DNA from: Cordia subcordata | Lineage: Eukaryota > Streptophyta > Magnoliopsida > Boraginales > Cordiaceae | Length of the DNA: 64,000 nt | Assembly (NCBI GenBank): GCA_028554755.1 | Contig: JAPTOF010000008.1 | Location: forward strand, 13,311,001 to 13,375,000 | Direction: 5' to 3' | In this document: positions 1-11,195 of the stretch, piece by piece | Position numbering within the stretch: the first letter of the stretch is position 1 | How the letters are laid out: each line of letters opens with the position of its first letter | The notes under the pieces: generated by a model | What the model was told of the DNA's origin: nothing | Databases searched by the model: none | The model's input: the letters and a program-made list of their open reading frames with translations, nothing else | Made by a program: the position numbers and the translations under genes

Positions 1-244
1 ATTTTTAATGTTAAATATTTTGATATTTTAGTTCTTTAATTTTCAATTCTTTCTCTTTCCAATTTTTAATTTTTTTAATTCTCATTTCTTAATTTTTATT
101 TTTGAATTTTCTAATTTTAACTTTTTTAGTTTGTTAGTTCTTGGTTTTTTATTTTTTATTTTTAAATTTACTTTTAACTTTATTCTTCATTTAATACATG
201 AAATTTACTATGCAAGAGCTAATGCATTAGAATGACTTTGAAAC

Positions 245-320
<76 letters not shown>

Positions 321-952
321 TATGCCATGCAAGTGCTAATATGGCACCTTAGATGGATCAAAAAAGAAAGTGATGGTTTGGCACTTTAAAATTGTTTTAG
401 AAAGAAGAACTTTAAGCTTATATAAATAATAGATAATATATAAGATATAATAGAGAAAAGACATTAGGAAATTGTGAATTAATTCTTGGAATAGACAAAT
501 AGATGATGTCTTCCATTCACAACTTCTAACTCTGGAATCCAATTTGTATCTTGACATGGCTAATTATATTATTATCTATTATTTATAATAGATAATAGAT
601 CAAACGTGGCTATTAATGTTGTATCTTGAATTTAGTTATTAATATATTCCCATATTTCTGGCAAATAAAAATTCTGGAAATTAATGCTGACTAAATCTCT
701 CATACCATTTTTGGTTTGAAAAATAGAACCAAAAAAAAATTTATTTTATCACAAAAAAAATTGACTGATTTCTCAATTTATCAAATCCCTTAAAAAATTG
801 TCTATTGGGCTAAAATGTGTTTGGGCCCAAGATTCTATCAAACCGAAGTTCTCGCTATAGCTACAACGTTTACTTTGGGTCTGGGTTCTCACTAGAACCT
901 CAAGAGGAGAGCCCAAGCCCCTTAAAGTAGGCCCATCCACTATAAAGTATCA
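1..952. other. AT-rich non-coding flank
   Basis: This stretch is very AT-rich, with T-rich runs at the start and one AAT microsatellite. No reading frame in it resembles a known protein. The short ORFs are uninterrupted only by chance. Confidence 0.6.
244..321. repeat. (AAT)n microsatellite
   Basis: About 25 uninterrupted copies of the trinucleotide AAT are read directly. It is likely to vary in length between individuals. Confidence 0.95.
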
Positions 953-960
953 ATCATAAG

Positions 961-1793
961 CAATGTTTTGAAAACCAGACTGGTTGGTGAACCAGACAGC
1001 TTACTAGTTCCTGAGTCAACTAGTCATTAGTTCAATTGGACTAACGTCTACATGATGTCACCTTTATATTTAGGCCTTGTATGCATCCAATAAAAAGTAA
1101 AGGGTAAAAAAAGAACATAATTTATATGTGTAATGTGCAGAAACATTTTCAAAAAAGACCTAAATACATGACAATGTTCTAAAAATTAAGATAAATAATT
1201 GCATAAGTATTCTTGACAATCCAATATTCAAAACAAAAACTCATGTTTAACAAAAAACCAAATTAACCAAAAACAAAATCCCATGTTTAACAAAAAAACC
1301 AAATACTATGGTTGACTTTTGAAGAATCAAGAACTGGTTATGAGAATTGCTGGGTTTGTGTGTGGATTGCCGGTGAAGTCTGAACGAATAAGTGAGAAAA
1401 AGTTGAAAAGTCGTTGCTATGCTGGAAAGTAGAGACTAGGAGGCTGCATGTAAACTACAATATGTTTTGTTTTCTATTTTTCTTTTTTACTTTTTGCCCC
1501 ATCTTTAGACTATTTTAAGCTAATTGTGGATTTGTGGCTATGTTAATTAACAAAGTCAAGTCCAACAAATAACATAACATATAGCCCATAATTGATTCAT
1601 TAAATAGCAATGTGCCAAACTCCAAATTTAGCTAAAACAGGGGTTCGACTGGTTCTACCTAGTCCAGGTCTGGTTCGTTGAGTTGACTGATTTTTTTTTC
1701 CGATTTTTTGGTCCTCCAACTTTTAGGCCCTACTTGGCCCACTTGGTTCACAGATTCCCGGTCCAACCGATTCGATCTAATTTTAAAAAACTG
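961..1793. mobile_element. hAT-like non-autonomous DNA transposon
   Basis: The ends are imperfect inverted repeats: CAATGTTTTGAAAACC on the left, and on the right CAGTTTTTTAAAATTAG when read in reverse complement. Both ends contain GGTTGG/CCGG-type motifs. The flanks ATCATAAG (953-960) and TTCATAAG (1794-1801) agree at 7 of 8 positions, which fits the 8-bp target duplication of hAT elements. The interior has no coding capacity. The class is inferred from the CA ends and TSD size. Confidence 0.6.
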
Positions 1794-1801
1794 TTCATAA
1801 G

Positions 1802-2161
1802 AGTTAAGACTACAAACCAAACAACACCTTAAAAAAACACAAAAATCGATACAAATTCAAAAACCCTTGCTAGTCTCTGATATCAATAAAAAAAAATAGA
1901 GAAATAGTTCGAAGGTGAACAAACCCCAAAAAGCCATGCGCAAGAACAAGGTTCATGCTCTGTTTAACCTAACTGTGAGATTTCAATTGCTGAGCTCTAA
2001 AGTTTTTAGTAGTAAAGTTTTGGATAAAAGTGCCATTGAATAAAAGCGCAGTTGAATAAATGTAATCGATTATTTAGCTTTATATTTTAGAAGTTGAATT
2101 TTTAATTTTTTTTGGGTTAATATTAAAATTTCAAAAATACATAATAATATTTTTTTAAAAA
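1802..2161. other. AT-rich spacer
   Basis: No gene or repeat is recognised here. The last bases hold the left copy of the MULE target site (TTTTAAAAA, 2153-2161). Confidence 0.5.
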
Positions 2162-2264
2162 GGAAAAAATTCACATTACCCTCTTGTAATGTGAGAAAGT
2201 ATCACATTACCCCTCTATGTTTCTAAAACTTCAGATCCTCTCTTGTGTTTTCCTAAAATTGATC
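2162..2264 (+). repeat. MULE left terminal inverted repeat
   Basis: It is the inverted copy of 7875-7973. It reads GGAAAAAATTCACATTACCC at the outer edge and ends at AAAATTGATC. In this family the TIRs carry transposase binding sites and outward-in promoters. Here it would drive the GRF gene. Confidence 0.88.
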
Positions 2265-2767
2265 CCGATAGCTCCCTCCATTTATTTTCCTGTCAAATGT
2301 GAGCAATATGTGCTAGGTAAGCAACTGGTTTAGTATTTCAAAGTAATTTATTTTACATTTTGACAAAAATATCCTTTATAACACATTAAAAGCCAGTCTT
2401 TTGTTTAAGAAGCTTCACTCCAACGTTTCTTTGCAGCTTCACTTAGGGCTTGAGCTTCATCCAAGATATTCCAAACCAAGTTCATATCAAGGTTAGTTGG
2501 CTTAATCCTTGCTTATGATATGTCAATGTAAATACATTTGGTGTCGTAAAGTTTGAATCTTTGGTGAAAAGCATTGAAGTTTTTGGTGTAAATTTTTGGT
2601 AAAGCTTGTATTTTAGGTGTATATCTTTGTTATTTTTTGCTGTAAAATAGTAGTAAAGCTCACATTTTGGGTGTATAACTTTGTTATTTTTTGGTGTAAA
2701 GTAGTAGTAAAGCTTGTCAGTTTTCTTGGACTTTTTTCCTCCATAAATGTTTTGGTTACTCTTGCAG

Positions 2768-3207
2768 AAGATTTAGAGAGGAAAATGTCAAGCATGAGTA
2801 GTCAAAGTTCACACCATATCTCAAGTCACTCTTCAGTAGTTGATTGCCCGATTGACGTGCTTTTCAAAACTCAAAGGTGTGTTTGTGGTAACTGGTTTAA
2901 CGTCAAGGTTGTATGGAGAGTTGATAGTACAAGAGGCCGATTATTCTACATATGTCCCAGTTGCGATCGTTTTAAATGGTGTTATCCTGTCACAGCAACT
3001 TGGACACATAATCGACAACCTCTAATGGCGCCAAGGAAGGGTAAACTAATGGAAACAATGGAGGACGATGAGGAGGTCAATTATCCAATGACTCGCGAAA
3101 CAAGTCGAAATTGTGAAATAGAGAAGATGAAAATGTTATTGACTGGCAGTTGTATATTTTCTCTAGCAATGTTTCGGATTATTGTGATGTTGTTATTTAA
3201 AGGTTAA
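2768..3207 (+). CDS. GRF-type zinc finger protein with C-terminal membrane anchor, inside the MULE
   Basis: From ATG 2785 the frame encodes 140 residues. A splice acceptor (CTCTTGCAG, ending 2767) sits just upstream, so the exon probably starts at 2768 with a 5' exon or UTR nearer the TIR. A Ser/His-rich start is followed by a GRF-type zinc finger with ligands in CVCG and CPSC, then the aromatic tail DRFKWC. An acidic linker (EDDEE) and a basic helix follow. The end is a hydrophobic segment of about 20 residues suited to a membrane anchor. GRF fingers bind nucleic acid in known families; the role here is unknown. The gene is open while the convergent transposase is broken. It could be a captured host gene or a MULE accessory gene. 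Confidence 0.7.
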
Positions 3208-3574
3208 TGCGTCGTCTTAGTTATTTGGTTATCAATGAAAAGGATAATGTATCCTAGTAGATAATGGAACATTTTCATGACAATGTAAGTTTTCCATGAC
3301 AATGAAGCCTTGTTTAGGTATATTTTGTGTTAGTCAAGACGCAGCATGTGTAAAAAGATTGGAAACTATAGCTCTCTGATGGTAGCAAATTATTGAGACA
3401 AATAAGCCAATAAATCCTTGACTTAAAATTTGCAAGACAATTCACAAAAAGTTCATCCTAAAATATCAAGGTTCTAAAAGTGCATAAGACAATTTCATAA
3501 GTCTTGACGAGTTCACAAAAAGTTCATCCTAATTACATTCACAAAAAGTCTTAACATTTTCCCTTAAAATTCTA
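3208..3574. other. MULE intergenic spacer between convergent genes
   Basis: This is the tail-to-tail gap between the GRF gene and the transposase gene. It holds imperfect direct repeats of ACAAAAAGTTCATCCTAA (around 3446 and 3514) with a third related copy near 3541. No coding frame is seen. Confidence 0.5.
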
Positions 3575-6500
3575 TCACATGTTGGTATCCCTTAGTCGTT
3601 TTCTCCTTGCGAGTGCATTGTCCCGAAAGCTTGTATAAACTCTCCTTTGGCCTCTTTCTAGGTTGCCACTGTTCGATGTATTACTCCTAGCTTCACTTGA
3701 ACTTTGCCCGCAACCTGCACTACATCTTCTCCCAATATCTCTTCCTCTGCCAACCCTTCTCCCTCGACCGGTTGTTGTATTAAGAACACCCGTCCTTGGC
3801 CTTGGGGGTAGTTGAGTGCTAGTTCTTGTAGTTGTGGTGGATTCTTGAGTGTTTGTTGCCTATGCATCCAAATGAAATCCATAAAATGTAATTTAACTAG
3901 TATTATTATTAATAGGAGTAGACTTAGGATAACTAAAAGTGTCTTACATGTTCTGCATGAGATTGTTGTTGGTCTTCATTCACAAGCTGAGACCCTGAGT
4001 GTTGTCCCATTTCCTGTAACTAAAGAAGAATAATCACAAGTGCTATTCATAGATAATAAACATATAAGAGCAATAAAGGCATCAGTTTAACTAGATAACT
4101 AACAATGCTTTCACTTAGAGAATATTTAGGAATGTAGTTTGAGAAGTTTTATGTGAAGTAAACATATCTTTACCTTTAATAGTGGTGAATTTGGGTGGAA
4201 TGGATTTCGACATGATGACTTATTATGTCCTAATTGCAAGCATCTTTTGCATGTATGTGTTAATCCTCTCCTAGTTGAAACACTTGTTTTTTCCTTCTCA
4301 TCAATGCCTTTTCTCCTTACCTTCTTAGGTCTACATGTTCTTTTGTGGACTATTGGTGGTTTCAAAGACTTACATCCACTGTAAACATAGTCATTCATAC
4401 CGAGGACTACATGTATCATATGATTGTAAACTTTCATGTATACGGCTTTGGAGTAACAATGGTCAATGTAATCTTCCACATGTTTCCTATACTTGATAAT
4501 ACAAGCTAATGCATGAACACATGGATAGCCAGTCAATGCAAACATACCACAACTACAATATTGAGTAGACAGTTTCACAACATATTTGGTACTATTCTGG
4601 ACCACTTCATACTCTTCTTTCCCACTCCAATTTGCCCACCATGACTTGGCCAAATTCTTAAGCTTCTCAATCTTTTTCATAATGTTTGGACAAAGTGCAC
4701 CCCCATATTTTTCCATTCCCAGTCTCTTCACTTGAAATCTTGTCATCAACTTCTCTCTTATCATCTCAAACATAGTAATGACAGGTTTATCTCTTGCTTC
4801 AAGTATATAGCTATTGAATGACTCACAGAGATTATTGGTGAGGATATCACATTTTGATGCATTAGGAAAGTAGGCCCTAGCCCATTGTTCTGGTGGGGTT
4901 CTCTTAAGCCATTCCACGGCAATCTCATTGTCCTCTACCTTCGGGTTTGCCTTTTCAATTAGTTTTATACACCATTTATGTTCCCTCAAGTTTGCTGTTG
5001 AAGCTGCCTTCCAAAACAAGTCTTTCAAGTGCAAGCCTAGGTATTTCTTTTTGAAATTCTGGTACATGTGTCTAAGACAAAATCTATGGTGAACCACTGG
5101 ATATTCCTCTACAAACACATCTACCAAACCTTTTTGTCTATCAGAAATGTAAGTCCATCCCTTTTCTCTAGGAATACCAATAACTTCATGCAATTGTCTT
5201 AAGAACCATGACTATGTATCTCGCCTCTCAATGGGAACTACAGCTAATGCTATTGGGAACATATTATCATTTCCATCCCTTCCTATAGCGGTCAACATCT
5301 GGCCCCCATAAGCAGACTTTAGAAAGCAACCATCTAGACCAATAATAGGCCTACAACCAGATAAAAAACCATTCTTCATAGCTGCCACACAGAAAAACAT
5401 GTTTTCAAATCTCGGACCAGCTAGACTTCTATTCACAGTCATAGTTGATATCCTCCCTGGGTTATGCAATATTACTGTAGAGTATAGTTCATCCTAATCT
5501 CCATGTATGATTTTTAGTGCCACGTGTTTAGCTCTCGAAGCTGTTTGCTTGCTTACATTTAAATTGAACTCTGCCTTAATATATCCTATAATGTCTCTAA
5601 CACTCATCCAAGGATTATCTCTAATAGATTGCTCAATTCTCTTCCCCAAATACTTATATGTGGCATGTTTATTATCATGATGCCATCCATAATCATGCTT
5701 ACCTTTCAAAATCTTCACACGAAAAAAGGTTCCACCTGTCACTGGTGAAGCATGTATCCTCCAATCACAACCATTCTTACACACAGCTGTAACTCGTGAA
5801 TTTTCATTCTTTTTGAAGTGTAACACAACGTCGTGTTTGACAGTCCAGTCTCTAAGCACTTTCCTAAACTGTGCTACTGATTCAAATGTCATTCCAACTG
5901 AGAACTCAAAATGTTGCATGTCAACATCTTCTTTATACTCAGGAAATTGTTGACCACCATCATCTTCAGAATCTACAAGATCCTTTATGCCTTCTTCATC
6001 CTCAACATCACTACACCATCCTTCTTCACCTCAAGTCTCTGCATCAGATTTCTCTCTCTTTCTTCTTTTCAACTCCTTCCATTTCTACCTATATCTCATT
6101 TTTAAACAATCATATTTTTCTTTCAATTGTTGTCCCACATTACTGTCATTAAAGATGTCACCATCACTTGAGCCTTCCATATCTTCAAGCATCCAATCAT
6201 CATCATTAGAATTTGAGTCATACAATGTTTGTTCTACTGCATGCTTTTGCTCATTTTCATCTACATACCCTGCTGCATGCTCTTACTGATTTTCATCAAC
6301 ATTCCCTGCTGGATGCTCTTGCTCATTATCATCAACATGTCTGGCCTCATGTTCTTGCTCATTATCATCAACATGTCCTACCTCATGTTGTTGCTCATTT
6401 TGTTGTTGATGTTTATCAACATGTCTTGCCTCATTAGCACTACTTTTATCCCTCTTTTGCACATTATCATTGGTCCCCTCATTATATACTACAATTTGTC

Positions 6501-6800
6501 TACATGTAACCACATGCCCTTCTGGATGAACCACTTGAATTGGTTCATAATTATCAACTATGTAGATATCCACATATGGCATTTTTTCACAATCATTCAT
6601 TAGCTCTCTAATACTATTGTCATCACACAATGGTTTCACCCCATCATCCAATGATCGTCCTTCCCTCAAGTAGAAGCAGTCAAAGTTTGAAGTTATCCCA
6701 CCCATCCTCCTGTACATTTCATAAATCTCATGCATACTTTTCTCATCTAAAGGGACATTTAGAAATGTGTCTTTTTCTACCGCCTTCATATTGCACATTT
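3575..6800 (-). pseudogene. MuDR-type MULE transposase, five in-frame stops
   Basis: One frame runs from 6798 to a splice donor at 4174 (TTAAAG|GTAAAG). It continues in phase through exons 4013-3948 (66 nt) and 3859-3575, ending at a TGA at 3577-3575; the total is about 990 codons. In order it holds an N-terminal region with MGGI...FYLREGRSL, acidic His-rich repeats, the MuDR DNA-binding domain (5919-5500), and the MULE catalytic domain with GLDGCFLK (first Asp) and YISDRQKGL (second Asp). A SWIM finger (CSCGMFALTGYPCVHA), a CCHC knuckle (CKRCLQLGHNKSSC) and a GRGRR-rich basic tail follow. Stops interrupt it at 6285 (TAA), 6087 (TAG), 6033 (TGA), 5496 (TAG) and 5214 (TAG); no frameshift is needed. 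The protein would cut and insert the element at its TIRs. Confidence 0.88.
6225..6437 (-). repeat. Coding tandem repeat in the transposase N-terminal region
   Basis: About five imperfect copies of a unit of about 40-45 bp encode variations on EQEHEARHVDDN. The stop at 6285 lies in one copy: CAGTAA replaces the GAGCAA of its neighbour. Confidence 0.75.
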
Positions 6801-6845
6801 GGATTACTTACAAAACAACCACCAACCTATACATTAAAGTCATAA

Positions 6846-7874
6846 CAACCATCCACCAAACCAAAATTGTTATCATATGCATCCTGTTTAAAGCACAAAA
6901 GCAGTATGAATGGTGAGCAATATAAAAGCAGTAAAAAGTAAGCAATATAAAAGCAGTAAAATATAACAGTTTACCAACATGCCTTGCAACAGTAAAATAG
7001 AATAGTAAAATGATTCAACTTAGACACCAATAGAAACAAAAATGCACATAGAAGCAAAGTTCACGTGTGTCATCACCATCACTGTTTCCAATTTCCAATT
7101 TGAAAGCAAGAATACTTTGGAAAGCACTAACAAATGCAAAATGGTCCTTTACAAATGGTCTCCCATATACAAAAGTCATGTTTCCAGTTCACTCGACAAG
7201 GACATCCCACATGCCGACATAAGTGTTATTAAATTAGGACCACCATATCAATTAAAATAAGGTCCACATCATACCAAACATATATATACACATTCAATTT
7301 GCTACTCGGCCAAATAACAAACAACTTTAGTTTGCTTACCTTGCAGTAGGGGTGGGGGGTGTCGCCGTTGCAGCTTCATCGTCATCGGACAAGGGGCGGT
7401 TGTTTTCATCCTCGCTCGTGGGACGTGGTGGGGATCTCATTGTCATCGCTACCGAGGTTGAAGGTAACGTAGCCTCAGCTCCTTCATCGGAGGCTTTTTA
7501 AAGTCGACAGAGATTTTGGTCATCTTCATTGCAGCGAGAGTGAGAGGCGACGTAGTAACGGAGATTTTCAGGGAGTGAAATGTTAATGGAATGAAAGCAA
7601 AAAAAACACAAGCTTTTGGTCGCAGAGGAGTCGTTCTTCGCAGCTTTGTTCTTCACCGCTTCGTCGACGAAGATTTTGATCGTCTTCGTTCTTCGTCGGA
7701 AAAAATTGATGTTAGATTTTCGGAATTTTAGGGATTTTGGATTTTGGGAATGGGTTTTACTTACAGATAGAATTTTATTTGGTATAAAAATTATTACTTT
7801 GTTAGATGGACAATTTTGTCATTTTAACTTCCATTTTAACGGTGTTAGTGTTGAACTAAAGGGGGGGTGCGTGT
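6846..7874 (-). other. MULE 5' region with a candidate first exon
   Basis: Reading the minus strand, a GC-rich block (about 7560-7340) ends in CTGCAAG|GTAAGC, a good splice donor at 7340/7339. An ATG at about 7442 opens a short frame rich in Pro, Asp and Glu that reaches this donor. It may be a 5' exon of the transposase gene, with an intron down to about 6800. I could not fix the acceptor. The rest is AT-rich without similarity. Confidence 0.4.
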
Positions 7875-7973
7875 GATCAATTTTAGGAAAACACAAGGGG
7901 CGATCTGAAGTTTTAAAAACATGGGGATAACATGATAGTTTCTCACATCACAAGGGGTAATGTGAATTTTTCT
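7875..7973 (-). repeat. MULE right terminal inverted repeat
   Basis: This is the partner of 2162-2264. Read in reverse complement it begins TAGAAAAATTCACATTACCC and runs in register to AAAATTGATC. It would hold the transposase-side promoter. Confidence 0.88.
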
Positions 7974-8429
7974 ATTTAAAAAATAAAAAAATAATTTTGT
8001 ACATAATTTAAAAATAACTTCTCAAAAATTTTTTTAAAATTTAATTTGGAACTTCTACTTTTTAATTTTTTCATAAAAATCCTTTTAAAAACAGGCCAAA
8101 CAGGTTAATTTTGACTCAAGGAAACTAATCTCCATAACCCAGGCCAAACATCTCAATCTTTTCTCTAATATCAATTAGAAGTGACGATCTTTTTTTTTTT
8201 TTTTACTTAATTGGAAGTTGAGTTGGTCAATTACCTGGCGAAGGTGTGGCAGCCAGGAGTTGACAAGTTGGGAGAAGGAGAAGAGCTGCAGTGTGACCCT
8301 TCTGCTTACAATTCTCTCCATGCTTTTCACATTGGTTGGCCTTGTTTAAGGTTTGCTTATTTATGTGTGCATGTGTGTGCGCGCACTCCGACTATTTCAT
8401 ATAATCTGTATTCGGTTGCAATTGCATAA

Positions 8430-8663
8430 TTCTTTTTTGCTTTTATATATATATGTGTGTGTGTGTGTATGTGTTTGTTTGTCTGCCACATTGAATTCTT
8501 TGTATTTAGAAGATGGTTCATTTTAGCTGTATAATTCATTTGACTATTTATGTATACATGTATATGTGTGCAAAAATATGTCTCTGTGAATGTGTTTTTA
8601 CACCCCATATTTGGTGCACTCTGTATTGTAATGATTGTTCATTCAACTATATAATTTATTCGG

Positions 8664-8719
<56 letters not shown>

Positions 8720-9644
8720 TTAAACACATGCTATCGTTTTGAACGCTGTATTGGTAAGACTGTTCATTTCAATTGTATTATTCATTTGGCTTTAATCGAC
8801 CATATAAATGGGTATATGTCTGTGATATCCATTTGTCTGTTTGTGTGTAACAGATATAGGTAATAAGGCATTCACCTGTTTTGATGTAAGTGCTTGTTTT
8901 TGTACAAGTAGGTGAGTTGGAATCTAGGGTTATGGCAAGTTGGCAACACAGTAAACTTGTTGATATCAGCTTTATGAAATTTAGTGTGCCTTTTCGTATT
9001 AGAACTTACAAATGTGTAAACCCTATTTTTGATTTGTATGAGAATATCTTTGAATTGATGTCATTTGGTTAAGATAACTAACTTAATGAGAAAGTGTTAT
9101 TGAGGAAATTTGGCAGATGATAAATTGCTGAAAAGCCATTTCCTGTCGGGTACAATGTTTATTGGAAATTCTGGTGCTTTTTGTTTGGTAATAGCCACTT
9201 TCACAAGGTGAGCCTGAAAAAGTTTATCTAGTTCTTGGCTTGTAGCAGCCAGTTGATAGAGCAAACTTCAGTCTTGTGTTTCCAGTCTTATTCTGATTAC
9301 AAAAGAGATAGCTTGTGCGATTAGGCACTTTGTACAATGAGGCCTTCAGCACTCTGTTCTGTCTGCTAATATAGATAGGCCTTCGAAAAGCTTTGTCCAA
9401 GTTGCTGGGCATTTGACTGAATGCTTATTGATTCTCATTGCTAACTGGATCTAATCTAATTATTCCATGCATTTCAATATGTTTGTCTTTCTAATTGATC
9501 TCAAAATGGAAATAATTTGGCTACACAGAATGAAATTGGATTTTCCAATGAATCTTTCTTTTTTCTTCCTAAACATCTTATCTTAAAGGTGGCAGTCATT
9601 TGAGTAGGTGGGGGATTTCTGTTCACATCTAACTGGTTTTGCAG
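8430..9644 (+). other. Intron-like stretch inside the GRWD1 pseudogene
   Basis: The exon encoding the acidic region and first WD repeats of GRWD1 would be expected here but is not recognisable. The stretch holds TG and TA microsatellites (8448-8475 and 8671-8718) and otherwise unremarkable AT-rich sequence. Confidence 0.5.
8671..8718. repeat. (TA)n microsatellite
   Basis: An uninterrupted run of TA dinucleotides of nearly 50 bases is read directly. Confidence 0.95.
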
Positions 9645-11195
9645 AATCAGAGACTGACATTAGGAATGGAGCTTCAGCAGTTTTAAAGCAAGATCCACTA
9701 GTTGAGTTTAAACATGAAGATGACGGGTATGCAATAGACTGGAGTCCTCTTGTTCCTGGCAGGCTTGTCTCAAGTAATGCCTGCTAGTGACTATCATTTA
9801 TTGCCTAACTTATAACATTTTACTGTATAAACAAGTGACATATGAGAACATCCTAATCCTTTATCTCTGAAGGTGACCGCAAGAATTTTATTCATTTGTG
9901 GGAGCCAACATTTGCTGCAACATAGAATGTTGATTCTAGTCCCTTTGTTGAGCATACTGCTAGTGTTGAAGCCTTACAGGTAAGCTGAGTTAGTTAGAGT
10001 CCATAGTGAGATGCATTTGCTTTCTTCTCTTAAGCATTTACTCCATAAGCATGATTTTCCAACTTCTTCTGTATGGTGGAGCTCCATAGAACCTCATGTA
10101 TTTGCTTCTTTCTTCGTGGATGGGTGGGATACTCTTTTAGGAAAGTGTCCAACAGCATCCATAAAGGCTCATAAGCCAGATGTCAATGTCATATCATGGA
10201 ACAGGTAATTTGATTTTTTCCTTAGGGCCACATTTTTCTTATATACAAATCTTGCATTTGTAATTAGTGGAATCTAGTCTCTATTCTTGATTAGGTTTTG
10301 AGAAGTTGTATAGTGGCTTTGGCCCACTTTTTTTGGGTGGAATGAAATGATCTACTAACTTAGCAAAAAAAAAAAAAAACCTTGGATTTCTGATTGTTTA
10401 TTTGACTAGGCCTTCGAGCTGGATGTTGGCATCTGGAAGTGATGATGAGTCATTTTCTATTCGAGATCTTTGATTTGCTCAAGGTATTGCTTGTGTGGAA
10501 GTTTCCTCGTTGATGATCATAATGCGCCAATTTAAGGATGTCTATTATTTTCTTTTTTGGTCATTTAAGAACAAAGTATGCAGATGGTAAACTATCTTGG
10601 ATTTAACATTTATTCTTTATTAGGAGACAGCTGAAAGCCTTGTTTAAGGAGTGGGTAATATACATGTGTAGATTCTGTCCCTCTGCTATAATTGGGGAAC
10701 AACAAAATTGAAGTAAATAAAAGAAAGATAAAAATTCAAGAAGGATTTCATACATGTATGCACACACATGTTATATGCATTGAAAATTTTACCATAGTTT
10801 TGTTTCCGTGTTTACCTTCACTTCTCCGCACAGGAAGAAGACTCTGTGGTGGCACATTTTGAATACCATAAACATCCCATTACATCCATTGAATGGAGCC
10901 CACATGAAGCCTCCACCTTGGCAGTATCATCATCTGACAATCAGTTGACGTGAGAGTCTCTTTACTCTCTTTCCAACTATCTTTACCTATCCACAGGGTT
11001 TTATTTTGTCTCCCCTATTTATTTTGTTTGGGTGGGGAAAAGAGTTTTTGGTGTAAGCTATTGATTTCCTTTTTCTTTCCACCCTGCTAGAATTTGGGAT
11101 ATTTCATTGAAGAGAGATGAGGAAAAGGAAGCTAAAACAAGGGAAGAAGTTAATGCCCCTGCAGATTTGCACCACATCTTGTCTTCGTTCATCAG

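Larger units (their letters stand above)
2162..7973. mobile_element. MuDR-type MULE with ~100-bp TIRs
   Basis: This 5.8-kb Mutator-like element has long terminal inverted repeats at 2162-2264 and 7875-7973. They match across most of ~100 bases, including TTCACATTACC and GTGTTTTCCTAAAATTGATC. The flanks TTTTAAAAA (2153-2161) and ATTTAAAAA (7974-7982) match at 8 of 9 bases, as expected for the 9-bp MULE duplication, but the site is low-complexity. Inside are a broken transposase gene on the minus strand and a small GRF zinc-finger gene on the plus strand, arranged tail to tail. The transposase has in-frame stops, so the copy is not autonomous as it stands. Its TIRs could still be mobilised by another MULE. 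Confidence 0.88.
8221..11195 (+). pseudogene. GRWD1-like WD40-repeat protein, decayed and truncated
   Basis: Exon remnants follow the order of plant GRWD1 (glutamate-rich WD-repeat protein; CUL4-DDB1 and ribosome-biogenesis related). They are 8221-8349 (KVWQPGVDKLGEGEELQCDP), 9645-9773 (DDGYAIDWSPLVPGRL), 9873-9979 (FIHLWEP...HTASVEALQ), ~10077-10204 (EPHVFAS...DVNVISWNR), 10410-10483 (LASGSDDESFSIRDL), 10834-10949 (VVAHFEYHKHPITSIEWSPH) and 11091-11195 (IWDISLKRDEEKEA). Stops break it at 9923 (TAG where Trp is expected) and 10471 (TGA where Arg is expected). The VDG...WD repeat has lost residues and the acceptor before 10077 is degraded. The first exons, the acidic region and the last exon (after HQ) are missing. 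It cannot make a full protein. Confidence 0.85.

Noticed and set aside
336..557. 73-codon minus-strand ORF
   Set aside because: AT-rich, no ATG context or domain; an accidental open frame.
5871..6603. Several plus-strand ORFs opposite the transposase (e.g. 5987-6289, 6229-6603)
   Set aside because: They are mirror frames of the acidic His/Gln-rich transposase repeats and have no similarity of their own.
8513..8863. 116-codon plus-strand ORF
   Set aside because: It runs through a TA/TG microsatellite; the Tyr-Ile repeats come from TATATA.
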